Below, in pieces: positions 33,211 through 41,753 of a stretch of 64,000 nt of DNA. Positions within the stretch are counted from its first letter, which is position 1. Each line of letters opens with the position of its first letter. The notes under the pieces were generated by a model. The model saw nothing but the letters and a program-made list of their open reading frames with translations. It was not told where the DNA came from and did no database searches. A program made the position numbers and the translations under genes. Origin of the DNA: WHSW01 sp963846565. GTDB taxonomy: Bacteria; Actinomycetota; Thermoleophilia; Solirubrobacterales; 70-9. The stretch is from contig CAWJWL010000003.1 in the NCBI GenBank assembly GCA_963846565.1, positions 124,001 to 188,000 on the forward strand. The letters run 5' to 3'.

Positions 33211-33578
33211 GAGGACCTCCTTCGATTGGAAGAAGGAGCCTGGACTGACTACTCGCGCGGGTCAACGGAGGGGGCTACTCCGCATGGGGAGTAGCACTCT
33301 CGAGGGTGGGAGTTGCGACATGCACGTCATGCCTCAACTCCCGTCCTTTGCTCGATCGTGCCTACGCTTGGCTGTGCAACTCCGGACGAAAGGCGTAAGA
33401 CTGGTTCGCGGCGATCCGCCGCTTTCGGAGTTCCGCACCCAGTTCTCGATAGCAGGCGTCCGCCCGTCTCCTCGCCATGTGGACGACCGTACGGGCGACA
33501 CCCTCGCCATTTCACCTGCCACGCGCCAAAGTCAGCCCAAGGGATTAGTGCACGCCACGGTGTGCACCCCTGGCAAAG
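33211..33578. other. Intergenic stretch between integrase and glycosyltransferase
   Basis: No convincing gene. It holds the integrase ribosome-binding site and a hairpin (GCTACTCC/GGGAGTAGC at 33274-33294) that is part of an inverted repeat shared with 36775-36793. Short ORFs here lack coding-like codon use. Confidence 0.5.
33267..33285 (+). repeat. 19-bp inverted repeat, left copy
   Basis: GGAGGGGGCTACTCCGCAT occurs here and as its exact reverse complement at 36775-36793. The pair brackets the glycosyltransferase and the beta-lactamase-fold gene. Confidence 0.8.
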
Positions 33579-34712
33579 TCAGGCGAGGCCGGCGATTTTC
33601 GGCACGAGGTCGGCGGGCCTCGGCAGCGTCGCGATCTCGTCGGCCACCTCGGAGGCGGCCCGGCCCAGCCCCGGGTCGGTGAGCAGGCGGTCGATCAGCT
33701 CCGCGTCCACCTGATCCGGCTCCGAACGCAGACCGAGCCCGCGCCGCGCCACGGCGTCCGCGTTCATGTACTGGTCGGCGCCGTGCGGCAGCACGAGCTG
33801 CGTGACTCCGGCGTCGATCGCGGTCAGCGTCGAGCCGGCCCCGCCGTGGTGCACCAGCGCCGCGCAGGTCGGCAGCAGCGCGGACAGCGGCACCCACCCG
33901 GCCGCCCGCACGTTGTCCGGCAGTTCTCCCAGTGGCGACGGGTCCGCGTCGCCGAGGGCGAGTACGAACTCGGCGTCCAGATGCCGTGCCACGTCGACGA
34001 GTTTGGTCAACGACGTGAGCGCGCCGACCTGGGTCAGCACCGTGCCGAGTGTCACCGCGACGCGCGGGCGCGCGGGCCGTTCGAGCACCCACTCGGGCAG
34101 CACGCCGCCTCCGTTGTACGGCACGTACCGCATCGGCCAGCCGCGCACCGGCCGGTCGACCATGCTCGGCGGCGCCACGTCGATCGACTCGCGCACCTCG
34201 GGAAACCCTTGCACGCCATGCCGTTCGCGTTCCTCGACCATCTTCTTGAAGATCGCCTCGGTCATCGACGCCTCGTCGGCGAACCCGAAGCCGTGCGACA
34301 CGGCCGGCACGCCGAGCTTCGCGGCGACCAGCGGCCCGGTGCCCTCCATCGACGAGTACACGACCACGTCCGGCCGCCACGATTCGGCCGCCGACACGGT
34401 CAGGTCCACCGACACGCCGGACAACTTGGCGAAGATCGCGCCGACGAACTCCAACCCCTTCTCGGTGTCGACGTCCGTGCTGTAGTCGAACTCCTCGGGT
34501 TGCTCGCTGGCCGCCTGCTGGAACACCGCGCCGATGTCGACACCCGGCGCGGTGTCCACGACGTGCAGGCCGGCGTTCGCGGCCTCCTTGCCGCCCGCGG
34601 TCGCCACCAGCACCTCGTGGCCGGCGGCACGCAGCGCGTGTGCTAGGGAGATCGTCGGGAACACATGGCCAAGACCGGGGGAGGTCGCGAAGAGTGCGCG
34701 CACGATTCCCAT
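33579..34712 (-). CDS. MGT-type UDP/NDP-sugar glycosyltransferase (GT1, antibiotic type)
   Basis: 377 residues of the GT-B fold. The acceptor half starts RALFATSPGLGHVFPTISLAHAL; the donor half has VAVTLGTVLTQ and the signature CAALVHHGGAGSTLTAIDAGVTQLVLPHGADQ, with the His and Gln that position the nucleotide sugar. Closest relatives are macrolide/aureolic-acid type transferases of actinomycetes, which glycosylate antibiotics for biosynthesis or self-resistance. It is island cargo; no sugar-nucleotide genes accompany it, so resistance or modification is more likely than biosynthesis. Confidence 0.9.
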   Translation of the reverse strand: MGIVRALFATSPGLGHVFPTISLAHALRAAGHEVLVATAGGKEAANAGLHVVDTAPGVDIGAVFQQAASEQPEEFDYSTDVDTEKGLEFVGAIFAKLSGVSVDLTVSAAESWRPDVVVYSSMEGTGPLVAAKLGVPAVSHGFGFADEASMTEAIFKKMVEERERHGVQGFPEVRESIDVAPPSMVDRPVRGWPMRYVPYNGGGVLPEWVLERPARPRVAVTLGTVLTQVGALTSLTKLVDVARHLDAEFVLALGDADPSPLGELPDNVRAAGWVPLSALLPTCAALVHHGGAGSTLTAIDAGVTQLVLPHGADQYMNADAVARRGLGLRSEPDQVDAELIDRLLTDPGLGRAASEVADEIATLPRPADLVPKIAGLA

Positions 34713-34765
34713 TTAACACGCGATCCCCGCCGACCGCCCCGACTGGATTCCGCCTGACGCGGCGG

Positions 34766-34782
34766 AGTAGCGCTTCGGACGA
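34766..34782 (+). repeat. 17-bp inverted repeat, left end of a 519-bp segment
   Basis: AGTAGCGCTTCGGACGA is the exact reverse complement of 35268-35284. The ends share AGTAGC with the 19-bp repeat pair of the island. No target-site duplication is evident. Confidence 0.7.
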
Positions 34783-35199
34783 AAGGCGGCACTCCACGTG
34801 GGAAGCAGCACTCTCAGCGGCGGCGCCCACCACGCCGAGTGGTCAATTTGTCAACCCCTGGTTGACTAATCCACCGTTCAGTGCTCCCTCGCCGCGCTCA
34901 AGCGGCTGACGCTCGCGAAAGGTGCGCTTCGAACCGAAAACTAGTGTCTTTCGGCGCAGCCTCGGCACGCTCAGAGCGCCACTGTGATCGGCGCCGCTTC
35001 AAGCTCCCAGCTGCGGAGCGTGAAGCGACAAGGCGTCGCGTCCAGTTGCCAACTGAGACGACCGGTTAGCGCTCGGCTGGGTTCGAGTCCCCCGCGCTCC
35101 GCCGACTGTCGGCGGCGGTTGTGGCAAGGCCGCCGGCCGACCTACACTTATGGCCACGGTTGGCAACTGGGCCCGGGGTAGCTCCCCGGCCGCAAAGTC

Positions 35200-35221
35200 A
35201 AGGCCCGCTCACGTGGGCCTT
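35200..35221. terminator. Hairpin with GGCCC stem
   Basis: AAGGCCC (35200-35206) pairs with GGGCCTT (35215-35221) around an 8-base loop, then TG. A possible bidirectional terminator between the beta-lactamase-fold gene and the glycosyltransferase. Confidence 0.45.
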
Positions 35222-35267
35222 TGCGGTTTCGAGGCCTCTACGCCCCGGGCACGAAAAGGGCTACTCG

Positions 35268-35284
35268 TCGTCCGAAGCGCTACT
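35268..35284 (-). repeat. 17-bp inverted repeat, right end
   Basis: Partner of 34766-34782; see that entry. Confidence 0.7.
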
Positions 35285-35403
35285 TCCCTAGACCCGCGGT
35301 TCTGAGCGCTCCTTCCTTGTCGAGGAAGCCACGGACGTGTTCGGTCTGACCGAGTGGGGCACCGGCGACCGCCACCAAAGACAGAGCCTTGTCGCCGCCG
35401 AGG

Positions 35404-36570
35404 TCAATGACCGCATGGCAGCCTCAGGCAGAACGGGAGCTGCGGTCCGCCGTCCGCGTCGAAGAGCTCTCCCACCCGGTTGACGATGCCCTGGGTGTAG
35501 AGGACGCCTGGCTTTGCGCGCGGCCCGTCGGTGGTGAAGACGACGATCGCGACATCCTTTGCGGGCAGGTAGGTGACGAGGCCCTTGTAGCCGAACAGAT
35601 GCGGGTTGTTGTAGATCCAGTCGTTGGAGACGCCGCTGCCCATCGCGTAGTGAAAGGCCTCGGTCTGGCCGCCGAGGCCGACGTTCTCCGACCCGACCTG
35701 GAGCGCGTGCGACCTGCGCGAGACGAGGGTGCCGGTGCCGAGGGCGTTGGCCCATTTGCCGAGGTCGCCGAGGGTCGACGTGGCGTTCGCCGCGCGGCGC
35801 ACAATGCTCGGCGACCAGAAGGTCGAGTCTTCGTAGAAGCCGCGCTCCCTCGTGAACCCGTGCAGCACCGGCGGCCGAATGTGGGGGCCGACCCGCAACG
35901 CGCTCTGTCTCATCCCGAGCTCGTCCCAGATCCGCTCCTGCATGAGCCGCTCGACCGGCTCGCCGCCGACGCGGCGCAGGACCTTGCCGAGGAGCAGGAA
36001 GTTCGTATCCGAGAACGCCCAGCTCGAGCCCGGCGGCTCGAACAGCGGTGGCAGGCTGAACGCGAGGCTGAGGACCTCGGCAACCTTCCAGCGCCGTTCG
36101 GGATTTTCGTAGAACTGCTTGACGAAGTCCGGATGTGTCGCGTAGTGGGCGTACCCCGAGGTGCTGCGGGCCAGCATGCCCACGGTTACCTCGTCCGCCC
36201 GCGGCAGATCGGGGAACCACGTCGAGATCGGGTCGTCGAGACTCACCCGGCCCTCATCGACGAGCTGCAGCAGCAGGGTCACCGTCATCGACTCGGTCAC
36301 GTTGCCAATCCTGAAGTGGTCCTTCGTGGTCGCGGCTACTCCTGGCTCGGCGCGCCCCAGCGCGCCCCTGACGACCGGGCGTCCATCGACCCAGACCCCG
36401 TAGATCGTGGACCGCACGGGGAACTTCTCGTATTGCCTCTCGACCGCCCGAGTGACCTGTTTCCCACCCACGGCCACGGCGCCGGCGGTTTGCGAGGCGC
36501 AGGTTGCGAGCAAGAGCGCGGCCAGCAGCCCGACCGCGAATCTCGAAGCAACCCCCGTCACCACGCTCAC
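35404..36570 (-). CDS. Exported beta-lactamase/DD-peptidase-fold protein lacking the catalytic motifs
   Basis: About 388 residues from a GTG start; a signal peptide (RFAVGLLAALLLATCASQTAG) may be a weak lipobox. The overall pattern follows class C beta-lactamase/DD-peptidase proteins, but FRIGNVTESMTVTLLLQL has Asn-x-x-Glu where Ser-x-x-Lys is required, PPGSSWAFSDTNFLLLG has Phe-Ser-Asp for Tyr-Ser-Asn, and GYKGLVTYLP replaces the HTG box. All three active-site motifs are changed, so it is unlikely to hydrolyse beta-lactams or peptides; it could be a binding protein. The reading frame is intact. Confidence 0.85.
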   Translation of the reverse strand: MSVVTGVASRFAVGLLAALLLATCASQTAGAVAVGGKQVTRAVERQYEKFPVRSTIYGVWVDGRPVVRGALGRAEPGVAATTKDHFRIGNVTESMTVTLLLQLVDEGRVSLDDPISTWFPDLPRADEVTVGMLARSTSGYAHYATHPDFVKQFYENPERRWKVAEVLSLAFSLPPLFEPPGSSWAFSDTNFLLLGKVLRRVGGEPVERLMQERIWDELGMRQSALRVGPHIRPPVLHGFTRERGFYEDSTFWSPSIVRRAANATSTLGDLGKWANALGTGTLVSRRSHALQVGSENVGLGGQTEAFHYAMGSGVSNDWIYNNPHLFGYKGLVTYLPAKDVAIVVFTTDGPRAKPGVLYTQGIVNRVGELFDADGGPQLPFCLRLPCGH

Positions 36571-36774
36571 CCTATCCGCAGACGGGCCGGACGGCACGTC
36601 CGCGCTTCTGCGCGAGATGTTCTCGGCGTGGGATTTCTTTCGCACCGAGGCTTTGGAGCCCAAGGGCAACGCCGATTGGGTTGTGGCCTCCCTGCGGTTC
36701 CAGTCGTGGGGCCATCAGGAAAGAAGAGTCAAGATCCTCTCGAAGTCCTTGCGCGTGGAGAAGTATCTCTTTCC

Positions 36775-36793
36775 ATGCGGAGTAGCCCCCTCC
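36775..36793 (-). repeat. 19-bp inverted repeat, right copy
   Basis: Exact reverse complement of 33267-33285. It lies just past the PIN toxin stop and is part of a local hairpin (GAGTAGCCCC...GGGGCACTACTC). Confidence 0.8.
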
Positions 36794-36807
36794 CGGCCGG
36801 CGGGGCA

Positions 36808-37389
36808 CTACTCAGCCGCCGCTCGCAACGCGCTGGCGAACTTCGGGATTCCAGCGCGCTCCAGAGCGCTGATCAGCTCGTCAGCGCTCCACGGCGGGTT
36901 CGTGAGGTCCTCCGCCTGTCGGCGCACTTCGGCGACGACCCGCTCCGGCGCGAGTGAGAACAGCGCGAGCAGGAACTCGTCGGGATGCGTGGCCTCGATG
37001 CCGAACGGCTCGCACGCCTCCGGCGCAAAGTGTTCGAGGTTGAAGGTGATGATCGCCTCGGCGCCACCCGCGACGGCGGCGGCAAGAACGTGGCGGTCGC
37101 CGGGGTCGTTCCCCATCGACGACTCCAACCTGGCGATCGCCTCCTCGCCGACCGATGCTTCTTCGAAGGCGGAGCGCATCAGCCCGGCGAGGCGGCTGGC
37201 ACGCTCCTCATCAACCCGACCGTCCTCGACCAGGTTACGAGCCATCTCGTCGAGGATTCGCTCGCTCCAGAGCGGGACGTAGAGCGGCGCCGGTGCCGGA
37301 GCAGGCTCGGGCTCAGCGAGTCGCAGCAGCGTGTCGCGCAGCGAGAATGGATAGAGGACGTTGGCATCGAGCACCGCTCGAAACGGCAT
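36808..37389 (-). CDS. PIN-domain ribonuclease toxin (VapC50-like)
   Basis: 193 residues. PIN-domain acidic residues: AVLDANVLYPF (Asp near 8), SERILDEMARNL (Glu), and GNDPGDRHVLAAAV (paired Asp near 93-97), then IITFNLEHF. The longer C-terminus is typical of PIN_3 toxins paired with HTH antitoxins. It should be a Mg-dependent RNase. The antitoxin gene is 41 bp upstream. Confidence 0.86.
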   Translation of the reverse strand: MPFRAVLDANVLYPFSLRDTLLRLAEPEPAPAPAPLYVPLWSERILDEMARNLVEDGRVDEERASRLAGLMRSAFEEASVGEEAIARLESSMGNDPGDRHVLAAAVAGGAEAIITFNLEHFAPEACEPFGIEATHPDEFLLALFSLAPERVVAEVRRQAEDLTNPPWSADELISALERAGIPKFASALRAAAE

Positions 37390-37430
37390 AGCGGGGCGAG
37401 CTTACGAACGCCGGCGGCGCTCACCCGGAC

Positions 37431-37889
37431 CTATTCGTATCCGCCCTCGGCCTCCTGCGAGAGTCGCGTGAGCTCGCGGAGTTCCTCACGGCGGTGCTCA
37501 GTGCGCTCGGCGGCAAACGCGAGCACGTCGTCGAGTCGGACTCGCCTGTGGGTGCCCACCCGGTGGTACGGGATCCGGCCCTCCTCGAGGAGCTTCACGA
37601 GATGAGGGCGCGAGACGTGAAGGAGGTCAGCCGCCTCCTGGGTGGTGAGCTCCTTGCCGTATGGGATCAGGGAGAGCGCCAATCCGGCCGCCATCCCGTC
37701 AGCTACCAGCTTCAACGCGCGAAACGCCGATTGCGGCATCTCAATCTCCTGGCCGTCCAGTCCGACGAGCCGCGCCCCCTCCCCATCGGATGTGATCGCC
37801 TCATCGAGCCGACGGGCGAACTCGCGCAGCTCCTCCAGGTCCTCGCGCTCGGCGCGAACCAGGTCGGGATGTGGCATTGAGACTGCCAT
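37431..37889 (-). CDS. Antitoxin with excisionase/MerR-type helix-turn-helix
   Basis: 152 residues. An N-terminal helical region (LVRAEREDLEELREFARRLDEAI) is followed by a helix-turn-helix of the excisionase type at about 80-125 (LTTQEAADLLHVSRPHLVKLLEEGRIPYHRVGTHRRVRLDDVLAF). It should bind its own promoter and neutralise the PIN toxin encoded downstream; addiction would stabilise the island. AGAGAGG lies 7 bases before the ATG. Confidence 0.86.
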   Translation of the reverse strand: MAVSMPHPDLVRAEREDLEELREFARRLDEAITSDGEGARLVGLDGQEIEMPQSAFRALKLVADGMAAGLALSLIPYGKELTTQEAADLLHVSRPHLVKLLEEGRIPYHRVGTHRRVRLDDVLAFAAERTEHRREELRELTRLSQEAEGGYE

Positions 37890-37977
37890 TGGGCGCCTCT
37901 CTCGTCGACAACGGACGGAGCGAGCCTACCAGCTAGGCGAAACAATCGCAACACGTTTTGGATGTTGCGGTCGCCAG

Positions 37978-38021
37978 ATCATAATCCGCGCGTCGGGGGT
38001 TCGAGTCCCTCCTCCGGCATC
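37978..38021 (+). repeat. attR-type direct repeat (displaced tRNA 3' half)
   Basis: Second copy of the 44-bp tRNA repeat (one mismatch), without a 5' tRNA half, so it is not a functional tRNA. Similarity to the first copy continues weakly for about 20 bases beyond it. Confidence 0.9.
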
Positions 38022-38409
38022 ATAGAAAGCCCTGCAAATACCATTAGCGGCACTCGGATACACCCAATACGAGACCACCAGATCAACGCCGGGTCAACGT
38101 CTGGGTCGACACTCCGCACACCCGGTGCAGCGAACCGACCCCCCGGCCCCTGCGCTCACACGCCGAGCAGCGCGCTTCACACGGACCACAAAGCGTCCTG
38201 ATCCGCACCCGCTTTCACGCGGTTGCGATAGCGACGAGTTTCGAGCTGGGTTCTGGCGGGGAGCTCGTGGCCGCCGAAGTCGTGCCTATGCACCGCGCTC
38301 TCGCGTCGAGCTACGTGGCGCTCCTGCTGATCGTCCGGGGCAGGACTCTACGTCTCACGCCCGCATTCGTGACGGAGCGGCGTTAGCCCCGCGCCGTGGA
38401 CCCGGGCGT
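38022..38409. other. Intergenic stretch right of the island
   Basis: 388 bp without a convincing gene or strong hairpin; codon patterns of the short ORFs are not coding-like. It is the pre-insertion flank of the tRNA. Confidence 0.5.
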
Positions 38410-40074
38410 TCAGCCAAACAGTTCGCGCTCTGCCGCGAGCGACACCGCCGCCGCGCGCGATGAGACGCCGAGCTTCGCGAAGACGTTCGCCAAGTGCCGG
38501 TGCACGGTGTGCTCGCTGACCACGAGCCGCGCCGCGACCTGCCGGTTCGAGAGCCCTTCGGCGACGAGCGAGAGCACCTCGACCTCACGCGCCGTAAGCC
38601 CAGCGCGCCGTGCTGCCGCGCTCCGTCCGCCCAGCTGCGTGCCGAGCTTGCCGGCCGTACGCGTCGCTCGAGCTGCGCCGAGGCGCTCGAACACAGCGCC
38701 GGCCGCGAGCGCCTGCTCGAGCGCCGCCTCGGGACGGTCCTGGGTCGCAAGGGTCCGCGCGAGCACGAGCCGCGCGGCGGCCGCGTCGAAAGGAGCGGGC
38801 GAGGCGTCATAGAGCTCGACCGCGTCCTCGAGCCTCCGCCGTGCGGCCTCGTGGTCCCCGTCGGCGAGGGCGATAGCGCCCGCCGCCGAGCGCTCAGCGG
38901 CACGCATAGTGGTCGTGCCGATGGCGTCCGCGATCCGCGCCAACTCGGCGTGGTCTTCCCTCGCCCGCGCATGGTCGCCGAGCCTGATCCGTGCCGGGAC
39001 CAGCACTTCCAGCCCAGCCGCCGCCTCGACCATGTTCTCGCGACCGATCCCGTCGAGGTATCGCTCGGCGGAGCCGAGCGCCGCGGCCGGATCGTTGTCC
39101 TCGAGCGCGAGCTCGGCCTGAACGAGCGGGACGAGAACATGCCCTACGGCCTGCGCGAGAAGCCTCCGTGCGTCGGCGAACCTGCCCTGGCGGCGGCGAA
39201 GCTGTGCGAGACGCGCCCGCGCATAGCCGGCGAGCGGTGGCCGCAGGGTGGAGAGCTCTCCAGCAGCCCACTCAAGCTCCGCCTCGGCCTCGTCCCACTC
39301 GCCGCGGACGGTGAGCACGGTGCCATGGTGGGCGCGGCAGAGCGCAAGCAGTGGGCGGTGCCCGGTGCGTTCGCAAAAGGCGGCTAACCGTTCGCACCAC
39401 TGCCCGGCGCGATCGAAATCGCGCGTCCGCTCGCAGGCGATGATCATGTTGCAGCAGCAAGAGCCGATCGCGATCGGGTCATAGAGCTCGCCCGCTGTCG
39501 CCGCGGCCGTTCCCTCGTCCAGAAGGCGCGTTCCCTCCGCAACCCGTCCGAGGCTGACGAGGGCGAGCCCCTGCAGGGTCCGCGCCGTCATCTCGATGTC
39601 GAGGGCGCCGTGCGCCTTCGCCTGCTGGGCGGCCTCCGTACTCAGACGCCGCACCTCCGACGGGTCGGTATCAAGATGGAACGATGCCTCGATCAGCGGC
39701 AGCCAGGCGTGCTCCGCCGATGGCTCTTCACCCTCGATCAGCGAACGCGCACGCTGGAGCCAGCCGTTGGCAACCGCGCTGACGCCACGCATTGCGCCGA
39801 AGTCCCAGGCGAGAAGGCCGGCCACGCGGGCGGCCTCGAGCGTCTCACCGCGCTCCCGCCGAAGGACGTAGGCGCGCTCGCGCGCCCTGATTGCAGCGTC
39901 GACGTCGTCCAGCCACCAGCTCGCAGCCGCAAATCCCTCGAGCGCTGCGGCGGTCTCCCCGTGCTCGAGCGCCTGCTCGTAGAGCTCGAGCGCGTCTTCC
40001 CAGGCACGCTCCATCACCGCCGTCCCGGCCGCGGCGAGGAGCGCGTCTCTATCTCTCTTTGGGGATTCGGGCAT
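38410..40074 (-). CDS. TPR-rich LuxR-family transcriptional regulator
   Basis: 554 residues. Most of the protein is tandem helical TPR-like repeats (for example ALELYEQALEHGETAAALEGFAAA; AEAELEWAAGELSTL). The last 65 residues are a LuxR helix-turn-helix (LTAREVEVLSLVAEGLSNRQVAARLVVSEHTVHRHLANVFAKLGV). Unlike the LAL regulator at 43.8 kb it has no ATPase domain. It is divergent from the cupin-cupin-ABM operon, which it may control. Confidence 0.88.
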   Translation of the reverse strand: MPESPKRDRDALLAAAGTAVMERAWEDALELYEQALEHGETAAALEGFAAASWWLDDVDAAIRARERAYVLRRERGETLEAARVAGLLAWDFGAMRGVSAVANGWLQRARSLIEGEEPSAEHAWLPLIEASFHLDTDPSEVRRLSTEAAQQAKAHGALDIEMTARTLQGLALVSLGRVAEGTRLLDEGTAAATAGELYDPIAIGSCCCNMIIACERTRDFDRAGQWCERLAAFCERTGHRPLLALCRAHHGTVLTVRGEWDEAEAELEWAAGELSTLRPPLAGYARARLAQLRRRQGRFADARRLLAQAVGHVLVPLVQAELALEDNDPAAALGSAERYLDGIGRENMVEAAAGLEVLVPARIRLGDHARAREDHAELARIADAIGTTTMRAAERSAAGAIALADGDHEAARRRLEDAVELYDASPAPFDAAAARLVLARTLATQDRPEAALEQALAAGAVFERLGAARATRTAGKLGTQLGGRSAAARRAGLTAREVEVLSLVAEGLSNRQVAARLVVSEHTVHRHLANVFAKLGVSSRAAAVSLAAERELFG

Positions 40075-40230
40075 GTGACCGGCCTGTCGGGTCGGCTCAG
40101 CGGGCGATCCGCGGGAATCGTCGCACCGATCTGACTCAGGTGAAATATGGCCCGATCGGGCGATGACGCAGCGACCCGGTCGATCTACCTTCGGTCCGTC
40201 GAGTACGAACGGCGACAGAAGGAGGACACG

Positions 40231-40602
40231 ATGCCGAGCATCCAGCGCAAGTCACTCGATCAGTCCGACGAAACGCGGCCGGTCGACAAGGGGACGGTCG
40301 AGGTCGTCGAGGTCGACGGTACGACGATGATGCGGACCACGTTCCAGCCCGGATGGCGATGGTCAGAATGCGTGAAGCCGATCGTCGGCGGCGAGAGCTG
40401 CCAGGTCAACCACGTCGGCTACTGCATCTCGGGCGGGCTTCATGTCCGCATGGACGACGGCGAGGAACTCGAGATCGGCGCAGGTGATGCGAGCCATATC
40501 CCGCCCGGCCACGACGCATGGGTCGTCGGCGACAGGCCGTACGTCGGGCTCGATTTCGTCGGCGCCGAGGGATATGCGAAGCCGAACGGGATGGAGGCTT
40601 GA
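40231..40602 (+). CDS. Cupin protein, first of a tandem pair
   Basis: 123 residues with an ideal AAGGAGG site 5 bases before the ATG. TFQPGWRWSECVKPIVGGESC leads to HVGYCISGGLHVRMDDGEE and IPPGHDAWVVGD; the cupin core and the second-motif His (GHDAW) are visible, while motif 1 has only one His. It is very similar to the next protein. Metal binding is likely incomplete; substrate unknown. Confidence 0.8.
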   Translation: MPSIQRKSLDQSDETRPVDKGTVEVVEVDGTTMMRTTFQPGWRWSECVKPIVGGESCQVNHVGYCISGGLHVRMDDGEELEIGAGDASHIPPGHDAWVVGDRPYVGLDFVGAEGYAKPNGMEA

Positions 40603-40603
40603 G

Positions 40604-40987
40604 ATGGCAACCACGGACGCACGGCAACAGACCGAGCACAAAGGATTCGAGCAGCCCGACGAGACCCGCGAGTTCCCGAACGGGCGCGCCGAGATCCTCA
40701 AGATCGGCGATGGCGAGGTCGGGCGGTTTATCTTCGAGCCGGGCTGGCGATGGTCTAACGACGTCAAGCCGCTCGCCGGGACGGAGAGCTGCGAGGCGCC
40801 GCACTTCCAGTACCACGTGAGCGGGCAGCTCGCGATCGGAATGGACGACGGCACCGAGCTCGTCGCCGGCCCCGGCGACATCACCTCGCTGCCGAGCGGC
40901 CACGACGCCTGGGTCGTCGGCGACGAGCCGGCCGTTGTCATCGACTGGTACGGGGCTAGCAACTACGCGAAGGGTGAGACCCCTTAG
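40604..40987 (+). CDS. Cupin protein, second of a tandem pair
   Basis: 127 residues; the ATG overlaps the previous stop region (TGAGATGG). FEPGWRWSNDVKPLAGTESC, HFQYHVSGQLAIGMDDGTE and LPSGHDAWVVGD repeat the pattern of the neighbour, showing tandem duplication. The two may form a hetero-oligomer. Regulation probably comes from the divergent LuxR-type gene. Confidence 0.8.
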   Translation: MATTDARQQTEHKGFEQPDETREFPNGRAEILKIGDGEVGRFIFEPGWRWSNDVKPLAGTESCEAPHFQYHVSGQLAIGMDDGTELVAGPGDITSLPSGHDAWVVGDEPAVVIDWYGASNYAKGETP

Positions 40988-41070
40988 CCAGGAATGCGAG
41001 TCCGTCCGCGGGCATGCCTGTGACTCGCAATGACAAACGCACAACAGACGACGACGCACGAGGAGATCTG

Positions 41071-41373
41071 ATGCTGGTTCTGCGGTTCAAGGTGAAGGTC
41101 AAGCCCGCGAAGATCGACGAGGCGCTTGAGCTATTCGGGGCGGTTCCGCCTCCCAGCCGTGAGCTTGATGGGGTGATCCACTTCGATGCGGGCCGAGACC
41201 TCACCGACCCCAACGCGATCATCTTCACCGAGGTGTTCGAGGATCGCGCCGCGCTCGATCGTCAGAAGTCGCTGCCCGAAGTGCACCGCGTGATGGGCAT
41301 GTTCGAGGAGCTGCTCGCCGGCGAGCCGGAGGTGACGATCTTCCACGTCGCCTCGTCCGAACCCTGGGGGTAG
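41071..41373 (+). CDS. Antibiotic biosynthesis monooxygenase (ABM) family protein
   Basis: 100 residues from an ATG with a GAGGAG site (an upstream in-frame ATG at 41014 is less likely). It has the dimeric ferredoxin-like ABM pattern: MLVLRFKVKVKPAKIDEALELF, then SRELDGVIHFDAGRDLTDPN, IIFTEVFEDRAALDRQKSLPEVHRV and EVTIFHVA. Such proteins are cofactor-free monooxygenases or heme/quinone-handling proteins. It is the third gene of the cupin operon. Confidence 0.82.
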   Translation: MLVLRFKVKVKPAKIDEALELFGAVPPPSRELDGVIHFDAGRDLTDPNAIIFTEVFEDRAALDRQKSLPEVHRVMGMFEELLAGEPEVTIFHVASSEPWG

Positions 41374-41753
41374 CCACACTCATTGGAGACACTCGACGCC
41401 GTGGGTCCACCGGCGAGTGAGATGTAGGTGTGGCCGCAGCCCGAAGGCAGGAGCCGGAGTTCATCGCGCCGCTGACCCGCGGAGCCCCTTACGCCAGGAC
41501 TGCGGGGGCCTCTGGGGAAGCACCAAGCGCCACAACAGACTCGAGTCGGACGAGCAGCACAAGCGCCACGCGGCTTGACCCAGTGCGGGCCATCAGCCGT
41601 TCCTTCAGACCCCGGCCATCACTGCTCGGCAGGCACCCCTCAGCTTGCTCACCCCGGTCCCCCAGATGGACGGTGGTTGCTACGCCGTCAGCGGGGGGAC
41701 GTCAACGCCCACGTCCACCCGACGATCCGGTGCGATAGAGGTGCGAGTCCGAA
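41374..41753. other. Intergenic stretch after the ABM gene
   Basis: 380 bp with no ORF of coding character on either strand and no clear repeat. Confidence 0.45.

Larger units (their letters stand above)
34713..35403. other. 691-bp noncoding stretch in the island
   Basis: No gene-like ORF. It contains a 17-bp terminal-type inverted repeat (34766-34782 and 35268-35284), a T-arm-like sequence (GGGTTCGAGTCCCCC near 35079), palindromes around 35044 and 35159, and two hairpins (35173-35189 and 35200-35221). It could be a decayed MITE-like element. Confidence 0.5.
32421..38021. mobile_element. 5.6-kb genomic island integrated in the tRNA-CAU gene
   Basis: Bounded by the 44-bp repeats at 32377-32420 and 37978-38021. 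The integrase (broken) lies next to the intact tRNA, the usual position. Cargo: MGT-type glycosyltransferase, catalytically altered beta-lactamase-fold protein, PIN/HTH toxin-antitoxin pair, and noncoding stretches with several inverted repeats. No replication or transfer genes are present, so it is a small, probably immobile, integrative element. Confidence 0.87.

Noticed and set aside
35072..35100. tRNA gene near a GGTTCGAGTCC T-arm
   Set aside because: Only a T-arm-like hairpin and acceptor-like bases are present; no D-arm or anticodon stem upstream. At most an old attachment-site scar.
37978..38021. Second tRNA gene
   Set aside because: Only the 3' half is present, as expected for an attachment-site duplication.
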